From RGIG6291 sp964602275 (GTDB taxonomy: Bacteria; Bacillota; Clostridia; TANB77; UBA1234): a stretch of DNA of 48,162 nt. How positions within the stretch are numbered: position 1 is the stretch's first letter; each line of letters begins with the position of its first letter. Location: assembly GCA_964602275.1 (NCBI GenBank), contig CAZRQF010000002.1, positions 1-48,162 of the forward strand, written 5' to 3'. This document shows, piece by piece, positions 17,069-25,161 of this stretch. The translations under genes were made by a program, and so were the position numbers. A model generated the notes under the pieces. It ran no database searches, had not been told where the DNA came from, and saw only the letters and a program-made list of their open reading frames with translations.

Positions 17069-19450
17069 ATGCCAAAGAAGAAAAAAAACAAGAAAAAAAA
17101 TAAATTTTTTAAGATATTGCTTAAAATATTTTTATTTGCAATTTTGCTTGGAATTTTGGTGATGTCAGGGCTTTTTATAGGCTTGTATTATTCAATAGCA
17201 AATGGTGCAGGAGCATTATCTAAGGCAGATTATGAAATAAATAAGTTTACAACAATAATATATGATAAAAATGGCGATGAGTATACGAGAATTAGTGGTG
17301 GAGAAAATAGAACATATGCTACATTAGATCAGATTTCGCCGTATTTACCAAAAGCAATTATCTCAATTGAAGATGAAAGATTTGAAACTCACTTTGGGAT
17401 AGATGTTAAAAGAACAGCTGGTGCTACTGTAAAATATGCACTTAGTAAGGTGGGCATCGGAAGTGCAAGTTACGGTGGTAGCACGATAACGCAACAGGTT
17501 GTAAAAAAAGTAACAGGAGAAGAAGACAGAACTGCTACGAGAAAAATAAAAGAAATAATTAGAGCAATACAATTAGAAAAACAACTATCTAAAAATCAAA
17601 TTATAGAGCTTTATATGAATTTAATATATTTAGGTGAAGGTGCATATGGTGTTCAAACTGCTGCACATACATATTTTGACAAAGATGCAAGTGAACTTAC
17701 AATTGCTGAATGTGCTTTGATTGCTGGGCTTGCTCAAGCACCAGAGGGTAAAAATCCATATAATTATCCAGAAAAAGCAAAAGCAAGACAAGAATTAGTT
17801 TTATTAAAAATGCATGAACTTGGATATATAACTGATGAACAATATACTGATGCACTAAATCAAGAATTAGTGTACACAAAAGGAACATTAGAACTTGTAT
17901 CAAGCAATTCATATTTCGTTGATGCCGTAATTGAAAATGTAATAGCTGATTTGCAGGAAACAAAAGGTGTTACAAGAGTTATGGCAGAAAAGATGATATA
18001 TAATGACGGATTAAAAATATATACAACAGTTGATCCTGATATTCAATCTACAATGGAAACTGTATTTGCTGACGATTCATATTTTCAAAATAAAAACGGT
18101 CAATATGATGAAAATTTGCAAGCAGCAATGGTTGTTATAGATTATAAAAAAGGAAATGTTGTTGGATTAGTCGGTGGTGCTGGCGAAAAAACTAGATTAA
18201 GAGGCCTAAATAGAGCAACGCAAATAACTAGAGCACCTGGTTCTAATATTAAGCCACTAGCAGTATATGGTGCTGGACTTGAAAATGGCACATTAACTGC
18301 AGCTACTGTGTTTGACGATGTACCAGTTGCATATAAAATAGGAAACAAGGTTTGGTCACCAAGTAACTATGATTCGAGATACAGAGGGCTATCAAACATT
18401 AGAAAAGGTATCGAAATTTCTATGAACATTGTTGCTGTAAAGGCGTTTTATCAAGTAAATGCTATTGATTCAGATTATTCATATGAATTTTTGAAAAATT
18501 TAGGCATTACAACATTAACAAGTAATGACCGTTATCCAGCTGCTTTGTCTTTGGGAGGATTAACAAAAGGTGTATCTCCACTTGAACTTGCGGCAGCATA
18601 TGGTACAATTGCAAACTCTGGTATATACATAGAACCTAAATTATATACAAAAGTGGTTAATAGAACAGGCGAAACTATTTTGGAAAACAAGAGCGAAGTT
18701 AGAGATGTAATGTCAAAGGAAAATGCATTTATTTTAACAGATATGATGACAGAAGTTACTACCGGAAGTGAAGGAACTGCTTTATCAGCAAAGATTAAAA
18801 ATATAGATACAGCAGGAAAAACAGGTACAACAAGTGATACAAAGGATAGATGGTTTACAGCGTATACACCATATTATGTTGGCTCTGTATGGGTAGGATA
18901 TGATGTACAAAAAGAGTTGAATACAAAAGGAAATCCATCAGCAAAACTTTGGAAAGCAGTTATGGAAGATGTACACAAAGATTTAGCACCTGCTAAATTT
19001 GAAAAACCAGATGGCGTTGTAGAAGTTGAAGTTTGTAGGGATTCAGGTTTGTTACCAACGGAAGCATGCAAAAACGACAAACGAGGAAGTAGAGTTTATA
19101 CTGAATATTTTAATTCAAAAAATGGCACAATACCTACTGAATATTGTTCAACTCATGTATACTATGAAGTTTGCCCAGATACTTTTAAACTAGCAAATCC
19201 GATGTGCAAACATTTAGTAGGAACAATAAAAATTGTAAGACTTAATAGACATTATGAAGAGGGTGAACCAACAAAATTGCCAGAGGATTACGCTTATGAA
19301 ATACCAAGCACTTACTGCGATTTTGAAGAGCATTATTGCCCGGTAGATGAAGATGGTAATTGGATAACGAATTTTTATACATCAGAGATAGAAGACGATG
19401 ATGATGATTTTGAAAGCTTAAGTAGTAGAAGACATAGAAACAGAAACTAA
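17069..19450 (+). CDS. Class A penicillin-binding protein (PBP1A type)
   Basis: 793 residues; bifunctional peptidoglycan polymerase and crosslinker. A Lys-rich cytoplasmic tail and one membrane helix (about 16-42) lead into the glycosyltransferase-51 domain, with EDERFETHFGID (about 107-118) and YGGSTITQQVVKK. The transpeptidase domain has SNIK (catalytic Ser, after APG), SMN and KTGTT. The roughly 150 residues after KTG form a Cys-rich extension (CRDSGLLPTEAC, then several further Cys), as often seen in clostridial PBP1A proteins, where disulfides or metal binding are possible. The tail ends in an Asp run and an Arg-rich stretch. It is followed after 30 nt by pfkA. Confidence 0.93.
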   Translation: MPKKKKNKKKNKFFKILLKIFLFAILLGILVMSGLFIGLYYSIANGAGALSKADYEINKFTTIIYDKNGDEYTRISGGENRTYATLDQISPYLPKAIISIEDERFETHFGIDVKRTAGATVKYALSKVGIGSASYGGSTITQQVVKKVTGEEDRTATRKIKEIIRAIQLEKQLSKNQIIELYMNLIYLGEGAYGVQTAAHTYFDKDASELTIAECALIAGLAQAPEGKNPYNYPEKAKARQELVLLKMHELGYITDEQYTDALNQELVYTKGTLELVSSNSYFVDAVIENVIADLQETKGVTRVMAEKMIYNDGLKIYTTVDPDIQSTMETVFADDSYFQNKNGQYDENLQAAMVVIDYKKGNVVGLVGGAGEKTRLRGLNRATQITRAPGSNIKPLAVYGAGLENGTLTAATVFDDVPVAYKIGNKVWSPSNYDSRYRGLSNIRKGIEISMNIVAVKAFYQVNAIDSDYSYEFLKNLGITTLTSNDRYPAALSLGGLTKGVSPLELAAAYGTIANSGIYIEPKLYTKVVNRTGETILENKSEVRDVMSKENAFILTDMMTEVTTGSEGTALSAKIKNIDTAGKTGTTSDTKDRWFTAYTPYYVGSVWVGYDVQKELNTKGNPSAKLWKAVMEDVHKDLAPAKFEKPDGVVEVEVCRDSGLLPTEACKNDKRGSRVYTEYFNSKNGTIPTEYCSTHVYYEVCPDTFKLANPMCKHLVGTIKIVRLNRHYEEGEPTKLPEDYAYEIPSTYCDFEEHYCPVDEDGNWITNFYTSEIEDDDDDFESLSSRRHRNRN

Positions 19451-19480
19451 ACCAAAATTAAAATATGAGGAGGAATAGTA

Positions 19481-20602
19481 ATGGTAAAAAAAGTTGGAAT
19501 ACTAACAGCTGGGGGAGATTGTCCAGGGTTAAATGCAGTTATAAGAGGGATAGTAAAAACGGCAGAATACAACAATGTTGAAACATATGGATTTTTGCAA
19601 GGTTATAAGGGGTTATATGAAAATCAATATATAAAGCTTGATTCTTATGTAACTTCTGGAATAGTACATTTAGGCGGAACAATATTAGGTTCAAATAACA
19701 AAACGAATATATTTGCGATGCCTGAAAAAGCACCAGACGGAAGCATAGCTTATGTAGATAAATCTTTTGAAGTTACTGATAGATTATGCAAAGATGGATT
19801 TGACTGCTTGATAGTAATTGGCGGAGATGGTTCTTTAAAGTCGGCTCGTGATTTTACAAGAAGAGGGTTAAATGTTATAGGTGTACCAAAGACTATTGAT
19901 AATGATGTCCCATATACAGACATGACTTTTGGATTTAACACAGCAGTAGGTGTTGCAACGGAAGCAATAGATAGATTGCATACAACAGCTGAAGCTCATG
20001 GGAGAATTATGGTACTAGAAGTTATGGGTAGATATGCAGGTTGGATTGCTATGGCAGCAGGTATTGCTGGCGGTGCTGACACCGTTTTAGTACCAGAAAT
20101 ACCATACGATATAAATTCCGTAGTAAAGAAAATTGAACAAAGAAGAAAAATGGGAAAACGCTTCAGTATAGTGGTAGTAGCAGAAGGTGCAAAACCAAAA
20201 GAAGGTACGATTTCAGTAAGGTCAGTAGAAGAAAATAATAACGGTTTAGATGCAATTAAACTTGGCGGTGCAGCTGAGTATGTTGCAAAAGAAATAGAGA
20301 GATTGACAGGTCAAGAGGCAAGAGCAACAAATTTGGGCTATCTTCAAAGAGGTGGCAATACTTGCCCATATGATAGAATTTTATCGACAGAATATGGCTC
20401 AGCAGCTATGCAACTTGCCATTGAAGAGAAGTTTGGAAGAATGGTAACTATGCTTAATGGTAAAATTACTGATGTATCATTAGACGATGTTGCAGGTAAA
20501 GATACAGAAATAGGTTCAAAATCTTCAAATTTAAAATTATTAGATTTGAATGGAGATTATGTAAAAACTGCTCGTAGAGTTGGAATTTGTCTTGGTGATT
20601 AA
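19481..20602 (+). CDS. pfkA: 6-phosphofructokinase, long (group III) type
   Basis: 373 residues; phosphorylates fructose-6-phosphate in glycolysis. The nucleotide loop is GGDCPGLNAVIRG (residues 11-23). GGDGS has the Gly that is associated with ATP use. PKTIDND has the Lys seen in group III (mixed-substrate) and pyrophosphate-dependent enzymes instead of the Gly of E. coli PfkA. ATP is therefore the likelier donor, but this is not certain. It is longer than the roughly 320 residues of classical PfkA. The strong AGGAGG at 19467-19473 marks the start. It lies between the PBP gene and murD, probably in one transcript. Confidence 0.9.
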   Translation: MVKKVGILTAGGDCPGLNAVIRGIVKTAEYNNVETYGFLQGYKGLYENQYIKLDSYVTSGIVHLGGTILGSNNKTNIFAMPEKAPDGSIAYVDKSFEVTDRLCKDGFDCLIVIGGDGSLKSARDFTRRGLNVIGVPKTIDNDVPYTDMTFGFNTAVGVATEAIDRLHTTAEAHGRIMVLEVMGRYAGWIAMAAGIAGGADTVLVPEIPYDINSVVKKIEQRRKMGKRFSIVVVAEGAKPKEGTISVRSVEENNNGLDAIKLGGAAEYVAKEIERLTGQEARATNLGYLQRGGNTCPYDRILSTEYGSAAMQLAIEEKFGRMVTMLNGKITDVSLDDVAGKDTEIGSKSSNLKLLDLNGDYVKTARRVGICLGD

Positions 20603-20623
20603 TTAAGAAAGGTTGAATTAATT

Positions 20624-22030
20624 ATGTATGTAAACGAGGAACTTGAAGAATTTAAAAGATATATAAAAGGCAGAAATGTTGCAATTATGGGGATGGGAAT
20701 TAGCAATACTCCGCTTATTCAATATCTAATGAAGTTAGATGCTAATATAACTGTTTTTGATAGGAAAACAGAAGAAGAATTGGATAAAGCAATATGTGAA
20801 GAATATATGCTACAAGGTGTCAGATTTTCATTAGGTGAAAATTATTTAGATAATCTAGTGGGTTATGATATAATTTTTAGATCTCCTAGTATGCGCCCTG
20901 ATACTCCAGCACTTGAAAAAGAGCTAGATAGAGGGGCAATACTTACATCTGAGATTGAAATGCTTATAGATTTGTGCCCCGGCAAGATAATAGGCGTTAC
21001 TGGTAGTGACGGAAAAACCACCACAACAACGCTTATATACAAAATGCTTCAAGAAGAAGGCTATAATTGTTATTTAGGGGGTAACATAGGCATTCCACTA
21101 TTTTCTAGAATTGACGAGATGCGTCCAGAAGATATTGTAGTGCTAGAGTTAAGCAGTTTCCAATTAATGACACTAAAAAAGAGCCCAAATATTGCCGTAA
21201 TAACGAATATATCTCCAAATCATTTAGATATTCACAAAGATTATCAAGAGTACATTGAAGCTAAAAGAAATATATATTTGCATCAAACAAAAGACGACTT
21301 GCTTATAACTAATTATGATAATGAAATTACAAGAGAACTTGCAGAAACGGCAAAGGGCAATGTTAGATTTTTTAGTACATACACAAGACTTGATAATGGT
21401 GTAGTGCTTGACCAAAATATTATAAAAACATGTGTTTCTAAGGTAAGAACACAAATTATAAATGCAGACGAAATATTACTACTAGGAAGACACAATGTCG
21501 AAAATGCTTGTACTGCAATTGCGGCAGTTCAAGATTTAGTGAAGACAGAGTCAATTATAAAAGTGTTAACAACTTTTAAAGGTGTTGAACATAGAAATGA
21601 ATTTGTAAGAGAATTGAATGGTGTAAAATGGTACAATGACTCAATAGGAAGTAGCCCAACAAGAACGATTGCCGGTTTAGTTAGCTTTAAAAAGAAAGTG
21701 ATTTTGATTGCAGGCGGATACGATAAACATTTAGATTATACAGAAATGGGCAAATATATAGTAGACCATGTGAAAATATTAATACTTTTGGGGCAAACAA
21801 AACAAAAAATAAAAGAAGCAACATTAAATGAAATAGAAAGTAGAGGGGAAAATATTGAGTTGCCACTAGTGGAATGCGAAACTTTAGAAGAAGCCGTAGA
21901 AGCAGCTAACAAGTATTCAACTGACGGAGATACAGTATTTTTCTCGCCTGCAAGTGCTAGTTTTGATATGTTTAAGAATTTTGAGGAAAGAGGAAATATC
22001 TATAAAAAACTAGTTGAGAATTTAAAATAA
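20624..22030 (+). CDS. murD: UDP-N-acetylmuramoyl-L-alanine--D-glutamate ligase
   Basis: 468 residues; cytoplasmic Mur ligase adding D-Glu to UDP-MurNAc-L-Ala using ATP. The N-terminal UDP-binding region has GMGISNTP; the ATP loop is GVTGSDGKTTTT (about 125-136). LELSSFQL and ITNISPNHLDIH follow in the central domain, and the C-terminal ligase domain has YNDSIGSSPTRT and AGGYDKHLDY. Normal length. AAAGG at 20607-20611 precedes the ATG. Third gene of the PBP-pfkA-murD run. Confidence 0.95.
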   Translation: MYVNEELEEFKRYIKGRNVAIMGMGISNTPLIQYLMKLDANITVFDRKTEEELDKAICEEYMLQGVRFSLGENYLDNLVGYDIIFRSPSMRPDTPALEKELDRGAILTSEIEMLIDLCPGKIIGVTGSDGKTTTTTLIYKMLQEEGYNCYLGGNIGIPLFSRIDEMRPEDIVVLELSSFQLMTLKKSPNIAVITNISPNHLDIHKDYQEYIEAKRNIYLHQTKDDLLITNYDNEITRELAETAKGNVRFFSTYTRLDNGVVLDQNIIKTCVSKVRTQIINADEILLLGRHNVENACTAIAAVQDLVKTESIIKVLTTFKGVEHRNEFVRELNGVKWYNDSIGSSPTRTIAGLVSFKKKVILIAGGYDKHLDYTEMGKYIVDHVKILILLGQTKQKIKEATLNEIESRGENIELPLVECETLEEAVEAANKYSTDGDTVFFSPASASFDMFKNFEERGNIYKKLVENLK

Positions 22031-22040
22031 TTTTTTACTA

Positions 22041-22069
22041 TTGCAATATGTGTCAAAAAAGTATAGAAT
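22041..22069 (+). promoter_or_regulatory. Promoter of the 66-residue gene
   Basis: TTGCAA (22041-22046), 17 bp, TAGAAT (22064-22069). An ATG at 22070 touches the -10 box, so translation must begin downstream, at 22103. Confidence 0.65.
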
Positions 22070-22102
22070 ATGTTTAGTACAAAAGAAAAAGGGGAAATAG
22101 AT

Positions 22103-22303
22103 ATGTCATTTTTTGAAAGATTTAGTTTACCAATATCATTTACAAAAAAGAAAACATTAGGTATTTCAGCACCAACTGAATCACCAGTTTTAGGGCAAAC
22201 AATGCCATATAAGACTTTGGCTACATTTGATTTAACACTTGAAAAACCTAAATATGTTGGAGATATACCAGAAGCAACGGTTAAGTTTTATCCGTTAGAC
22301 TAA
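22103..22303 (+). CDS. Small protein of unknown function upstream of rpmF
   Basis: 66 residues from ATG 22103, preceded by AAAAGGGGAAA. I do not recognise a family. It begins MSFFERFSLPISF, has a basic patch (TKKKT), and the rest is polar without a membrane helix, signal peptide or Cys. It has its own promoter, and rpmF just downstream has another. The usual rpmF neighbour YceD (DUF177, about 170 residues) is absent; this protein is too short and shows no YceD motif. Confidence 0.6.
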   Translation: MSFFERFSLPISFTKKKTLGISAPTESPVLGQTMPYKTLATFDLTLEKPKYVGDIPEATVKFYPLD

Positions 22304-22312
22304 TAAATTACC

Positions 22313-22341
22313 TTGACAAAATAAAAAAACCATTATATAAT
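22313..22341 (+). promoter_or_regulatory. Consensus SigA promoter of rpmF
   Basis: TTGACA (22313-22318), 17 bp, TATAAT (22336-22341): a full match to consensus. The leader of about 70 nt contains a weak CGTCGA/TCGATG hairpin at 22348-22371. Confidence 0.9.
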
Positions 22342-22420
22342 TTTATGCGTCGACAAAAGTTGATTCGATGGAATTGTTTATATAGAAAAAAATTAATTAG
22401 CATAAAGGGAGGGAATATAG

Positions 22421-22612
22421 ATGGCACAACCAAAAAGAAGATGGTCAAAAGCTAGAACAGGTTTAAGAAGATCAACATGGAAATTAGAAAGTCCAAATGT
22501 TATAAAATGTGCAAAATGCCAAGAGCCTGTTGAACCACACAGAGCTTGTAAGAATTGTGGATATTATGACGGAAAAGAAGTTATAGCACAAAAAGAAAAA
22601 GCAGCTAAATAA
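22421..22612 (+). CDS. rpmF: Ribosomal protein bL32
   Basis: 63 residues of the large ribosomal subunit. The N-terminus MAQPKRRWSKARTG is typical. Four cysteines, C30/C33 and C43/C46, make the zinc-ribbon (C+) form, not the zinc-free form. Strong GGGAGG site at 22408-22413. Driven by its own consensus promoter and closed by a terminator that overlaps its stop codon. Confidence 0.97.
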   Translation: MAQPKRRWSKARTGLRRSTWKLESPNVIKCAKCQEPVEPHRACKNCGYYDGKEVIAQKEKAAK

Positions 22613-22625
22613 TAGTTGCTTTTTT
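22600..22625 (+). terminator. Terminator overlapping the rpmF stop codon
   Basis: AGCAGCTA (22600-22607) pairs with TAGTTGCT (22613-22620, one G-U pair), then a T-run. It includes the last codons of rpmF. Confidence 0.75.
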
Positions 22626-22677
22626 CTTTTATGTGTTTTTAGATGTGGTAACATCACTATATAAAGGAGGTTTGACT

Positions 22678-23982
22678 ATGAAGAAGATACCAATAAAAAG
22701 CGTAAAAGCAGGAAGCATTGCAGAAGAAATGGAAGTTGAAGCTGGAGATTTTTTAATATCAGTAAATGGTGAAGAAATTAAGGATATATTAGACTATAAG
22801 TTTCAAATATTTGACGAAAATATCTTGGTTACAATAGAAAAAGCAAATGGTGAAGAATGGGACTTGGAGATTGAAAAAGAAGACAATGAAGATTTAGGTA
22901 TTGAGTTTGAAGAACAATTAATAGAACCTGCAAAGAATTGTGCTAATAAATGCATCTTTTGTTTTATGGACCAATTACCAGACCATGTAAGAGATACCTT
23001 AGTTTTTAAAGATGATGATTTTAGATTATCTTTTATGACTGGAAACTATGTAACACTTACAAATTCTGGATATAAGGACTTGGATAGAATAATTAAATAT
23101 CATTTAAGCCCGATAAATATATCTGTTCATGCAACTGATGGCGAAACTAGAAAAATGATGCTAAATAATAAAAATGCAGATAAAATATTAGACTATATTA
23201 AATATCTAGTAGACCACGAGATATATGTTAATGCTCAGATAGTTTTGTGTCCAAATATTAATGATGGAAAAATACTAGATAAAACTATAGAAGATTTGGC
23301 AAAATTCTTTCCTTATTTGCAGTGCATTGCAATTGTTCCTGTTGGGCTTACAAAATATAGAGAGGGACTTTATCCACTTACTACTTTTAATAAAGAAACC
23401 GCGGGAGTAGTTATAGATCAAGTAGAGGCTTGGCAAAAAAAGTTTAAAAAAGAAATTGCCTCAAATGTTGTATTTGTTGCGGATGAATTTTATGTTGTTG
23501 CCGATAGAAAAATACCAAGCTATAAAAGCTATGAAGACTTTCCACAACTTGAAGATGGCATAGGAATGCTTGCAAAATTTAAACATGAATTTGATACGAA
23601 TTATAAGAAAATTGAAAAAACGCATCTAGATAAAACAGTTTCAATAGTTACTGGAAAATTGGCATATAACTTTATAAAAGAACTTAGTAGAAAACTTGAA
23701 GAAAGGATATCAGGTTTGAAGATTAATGTGTATCAAATTGAAAACAACTTTTTTGGACCAGAAATTACGGTTACTGGTTTGATTACAGGTGGAGATATCG
23801 TAAATCAATTAAAAGGAAAAGAGCTTGGCGATAGCTTAGTAATATCAAGTAGTATGCTAAAAGACGACGAAGATATATTTCTAGATGACATGAAATTAGA
23901 AGAACTTGAAGAAAAATTAAATATAAAGACTACAATAACTTCATGGGAAGGATTTGACTTTATTAGCAAAATTATTGACTAA
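22678..23982 (+). CDS. DUF512 radical-SAM/PDZ-like protein
   Basis: 434 residues from ATG 22678, chosen for AAAGGAGG at 22663-22670; an upstream in-frame start lacks a site. A PDZ-like N-terminal domain (about 1-65, with AGDFLISVNGEEI) is followed by a radical-SAM type CxxxCxxC cluster (C88, C92, C95). The C-terminal DUF512 region follows. The family is widespread in Clostridia and often adjacent to der; here der is 20 kb away. The reaction is unknown. The promoter for the next transcript lies inside its final codons. Confidence 0.9.
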   Translation: MKKIPIKSVKAGSIAEEMEVEAGDFLISVNGEEIKDILDYKFQIFDENILVTIEKANGEEWDLEIEKEDNEDLGIEFEEQLIEPAKNCANKCIFCFMDQLPDHVRDTLVFKDDDFRLSFMTGNYVTLTNSGYKDLDRIIKYHLSPINISVHATDGETRKMMLNNKNADKILDYIKYLVDHEIYVNAQIVLCPNINDGKILDKTIEDLAKFFPYLQCIAIVPVGLTKYREGLYPLTTFNKETAGVVIDQVEAWQKKFKKEIASNVVFVADEFYVVADRKIPSYKSYEDFPQLEDGIGMLAKFKHEFDTNYKKIEKTHLDKTVSIVTGKLAYNFIKELSRKLEERISGLKINVYQIENNFFGPEITVTGLITGGDIVNQLKGKELGDSLVISSSMLKDDEDIFLDDMKLEELEEKLNIKTTITSWEGFDFISKIID

Positions 23983-24003
23983 TTTACATAAATATGTTAC
24001 AAT
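23975..24003 (+). promoter_or_regulatory. Promoter of the four-hairpin leader
   Basis: TTGACT (23975-23980), 17 bp, TACAAT (23998-24003). Transcription would begin near 24010, where the first hairpin begins. The -35 overlaps the end of the DUF512 gene. Confidence 0.7.
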
Positions 24004-24009
24004 AATATT

Positions 24010-24116
24010 GGTTAAACCTTTTATCCCTTTTAACCAGATGCTATTGCATCTGTTATGGAGAAGTGATTCTCCAATATTTATTTTATTGTCTCACAATTAT
24101 GTGTGGAATTGTGAGA
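24010..24116 (+). ncRNA. Structured leader with four consecutive hairpins
   Basis: Four perfect stems follow one another: GGTTAAA/TTTAACC (24010-24035), CAGATGC/GCATCTG (24035-24052), GGAGAA/TTCTCC (24057-24072) and TCTCACAATT/AATTGTGAGA (24089-24116). None is followed by a T-run, so they are not simple terminators. A promoter ends just before them and a small membrane-protein gene starts 84 nt after. No known riboswitch class was recognised. It may be a cis-regulatory leader or a stable RNA. Confidence 0.6.
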
Positions 24117-24200
24117 GCCCTTATTTATGCACACAACTTATTTATTTATTTTATCTTGGCTGTTACAACATCGACTTACTAGAAAAGGAGAAAAAATAGT

Positions 24201-24545
24201 ATGAATAAGAAAATCTTTTGGCCCTTCGTCGTTGCTGCTTTTGTCCAGGCGATTTTGTCTTTTGGCAAGACCGGCGTTGTCGGTGCGGTACTTTCTGCAC
24301 TTGTCATTTTTGCTGCAGTTGTCATTCTGTTTGACGGAATTCAAGGCAAGCTCAAGGAAAAAGTGAAAAAGAATGTTGCGATTGCAGGAGCTGAAAACCT
24401 TTTGAACGAAGCTGAAGAAAATTTTGAGGATGCCAAAGAGGCTCTTTTGATGGAAGCTTCTGACGAGAATAAGGCTGCTTATCAAGCTGCTAGAGCCGAG
24501 TACATTTCCGCAAAGAAAAACTTGGCAGAAATCAAAAAGAAATAA
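24201..24545 (+). CDS. Small membrane protein with coiled-coil tail, foreign codon use
   Basis: 114 residues. Two hydrophobic segments (about 5-20 and 25-46) are followed by a charged, Glu/Lys/Ala-rich helix (50-114) likely to form a coiled coil. No family recognised. Codon use is unlike that of its neighbours: many C- or G-ending codons (TTC, GTC, GGC, ACC, CTC) in an AT-rich genome. It has its own promoter, a structured leader of about 190 nt, an AAAAGGAG site and its own strong terminator, so it forms a self-contained cassette. Horizontal acquisition is likely; function unknown. Confidence 0.7.
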   Translation: MNKKIFWPFVVAAFVQAILSFGKTGVVGAVLSALVIFAAVVILFDGIQGKLKEKVKKNVAIAGAENLLNEAEENFEDAKEALLMEASDENKAAYQAARAEYISAKKNLAEIKKK

Positions 24546-24555
24546 GGGAACAACA

Positions 24556-24586
24556 AGGTCCTGGAGTTTTCCAGGACCTAATTTTT
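24556..24586 (+). terminator. Strong terminator of the small membrane-protein cassette
   Basis: AGGTCCTGGA (24556-24565) pairs perfectly with TCCAGGACCT (24570-24579) around GTTT, then a T-run. Confidence 0.92.
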
Positions 24587-24598
24587 CCTTAAAATAAG

Positions 24599-24626
24599 TT
24601 GAATTAATCTTTGAATGTGATATAAT
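24599..24626 (+). promoter_or_regulatory. Promoter of the Cys-rich small gene
   Basis: TTGAAT (24599-24604), 16 bp, TATAAT (24621-24626). Confidence 0.65.
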
Positions 24627-24677
24627 GTGTTCGTAGGCGTTTTTATGTAGACACTATAAATTGGAGGTGTTTGCTTC

Positions 24678-24917
24678 ATGGATTGTACCCTTGTTTGCTT
24701 TGCCATCATCATTTGCCTAGCCATTATTTCTCAACCAGGTACGAAAAATTTCATTAAAAATTTTTTTATACCAAAAGTAAATAAGGCAAGATATGATAGA
24801 AAAAGCAAATGTGTACATACAATGGGAGATTGTAGAGATTGTACTCTTTCGCTTGATTGCCCTATGAAAAATGAATATTTAGTAGTAGTTCCAAAAGACG
24901 ATGAATATGATAACTAA
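24678..24917 (+). CDS. Small Cys-rich membrane-anchored protein
   Basis: 79 residues. A hydrophobic N-terminus (about 3-18, itself with three Cys) is followed by a basic stretch and then a soluble part with C45, C52, C55 and C61, spaced in a way that could bind zinc or an iron-sulfur cluster. No family recognised. Start ATG with GGAGGTG at 24663-24669. The first 21 codons are rich in C-ending codons (ACC, TGC, GCC, ATC), while the rest is AT-rich and AGA-using like the host genome, so the gene looks composite. It has its own promoter and terminator. Confidence 0.65.
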   Translation: MDCTLVCFAIIICLAIISQPGTKNFIKNFFIPKVNKARYDRKSKCVHTMGDCRDCTLSLDCPMKNEYLVVVPKDDEYDN

Positions 24918-24920
24918 ATG

Positions 24921-24944
24921 AAGCCGGCATTTGCCGGCTTTTTT
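24921..24944 (+). terminator. Terminator of the Cys-rich small gene
   Basis: AAGCCGGCA (24921-24929) pairs perfectly with TGCCGGCTT (24932-24940), then Ts. Confidence 0.92.
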
Positions 24945-24963
24945 ATTATTTTTTTAAATTTGC

Positions 24964-24992
24964 TTGACAAGTTATATGGTATATGTTAACCT
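24964..24992 (+). promoter_or_regulatory. Probable promoter of the riboswitch-MATE transcript
   Basis: A perfect -35 TTGACA (24964-24969) with only a weak -10 (TAACCT, 24987-24992) at 17 bp. Confidence 0.45.
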
Positions 24993-25020
24993 TATATTTA
25001 TTATGTTTATATGTATGTAA

Positions 25021-25135
25021 TCATCGGAGGACAGGGCACCGTAGTGCCGAACTTAAATTTTCAATTTAAGTTTCTGTCGGAAAAGATGTCGAGTGAGCTC
25101 GGTTATTTTTAAAAAAGAATAATCGAGCTATTTTT
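25021..25135 (+). promoter_or_regulatory. Candidate guanidine-IV (mepA motif) riboswitch with terminator
   Basis: The aptamer region has an outer CATC/GATG pairing (25022-25025 with 25085-25088) and a GACAG/CTGTC stem (25030-25034 with 25074-25078). Inside it are two hairpins: GGCAC-CGTA-GTGCC (25035-25048) and CTTAAATT/AATTTAAG (25052-25070). An intrinsic terminator follows: 25096-25107 pairs with 25118-25129, then five Ts. The gene behind is a MATE exporter, the typical partner of the mepA motif RNA, which was shown to sense guanidinium. The class assignment rests on context and overall layout recalled from memory; that a leader with an expression-platform terminator exists here is directly visible. 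Confidence 0.75.
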
Positions 25136-25161
25136 GTGTTTAAAATAAGGGGGAAAAGAAA

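Noticed and set aside
23954..24199. An 81-residue open frame between the DUF512 gene and the small membrane protein
   Set aside because: It overlaps the end of DUF512, has no ribosome binding site and covers the four hairpins; the stems explain the region better.
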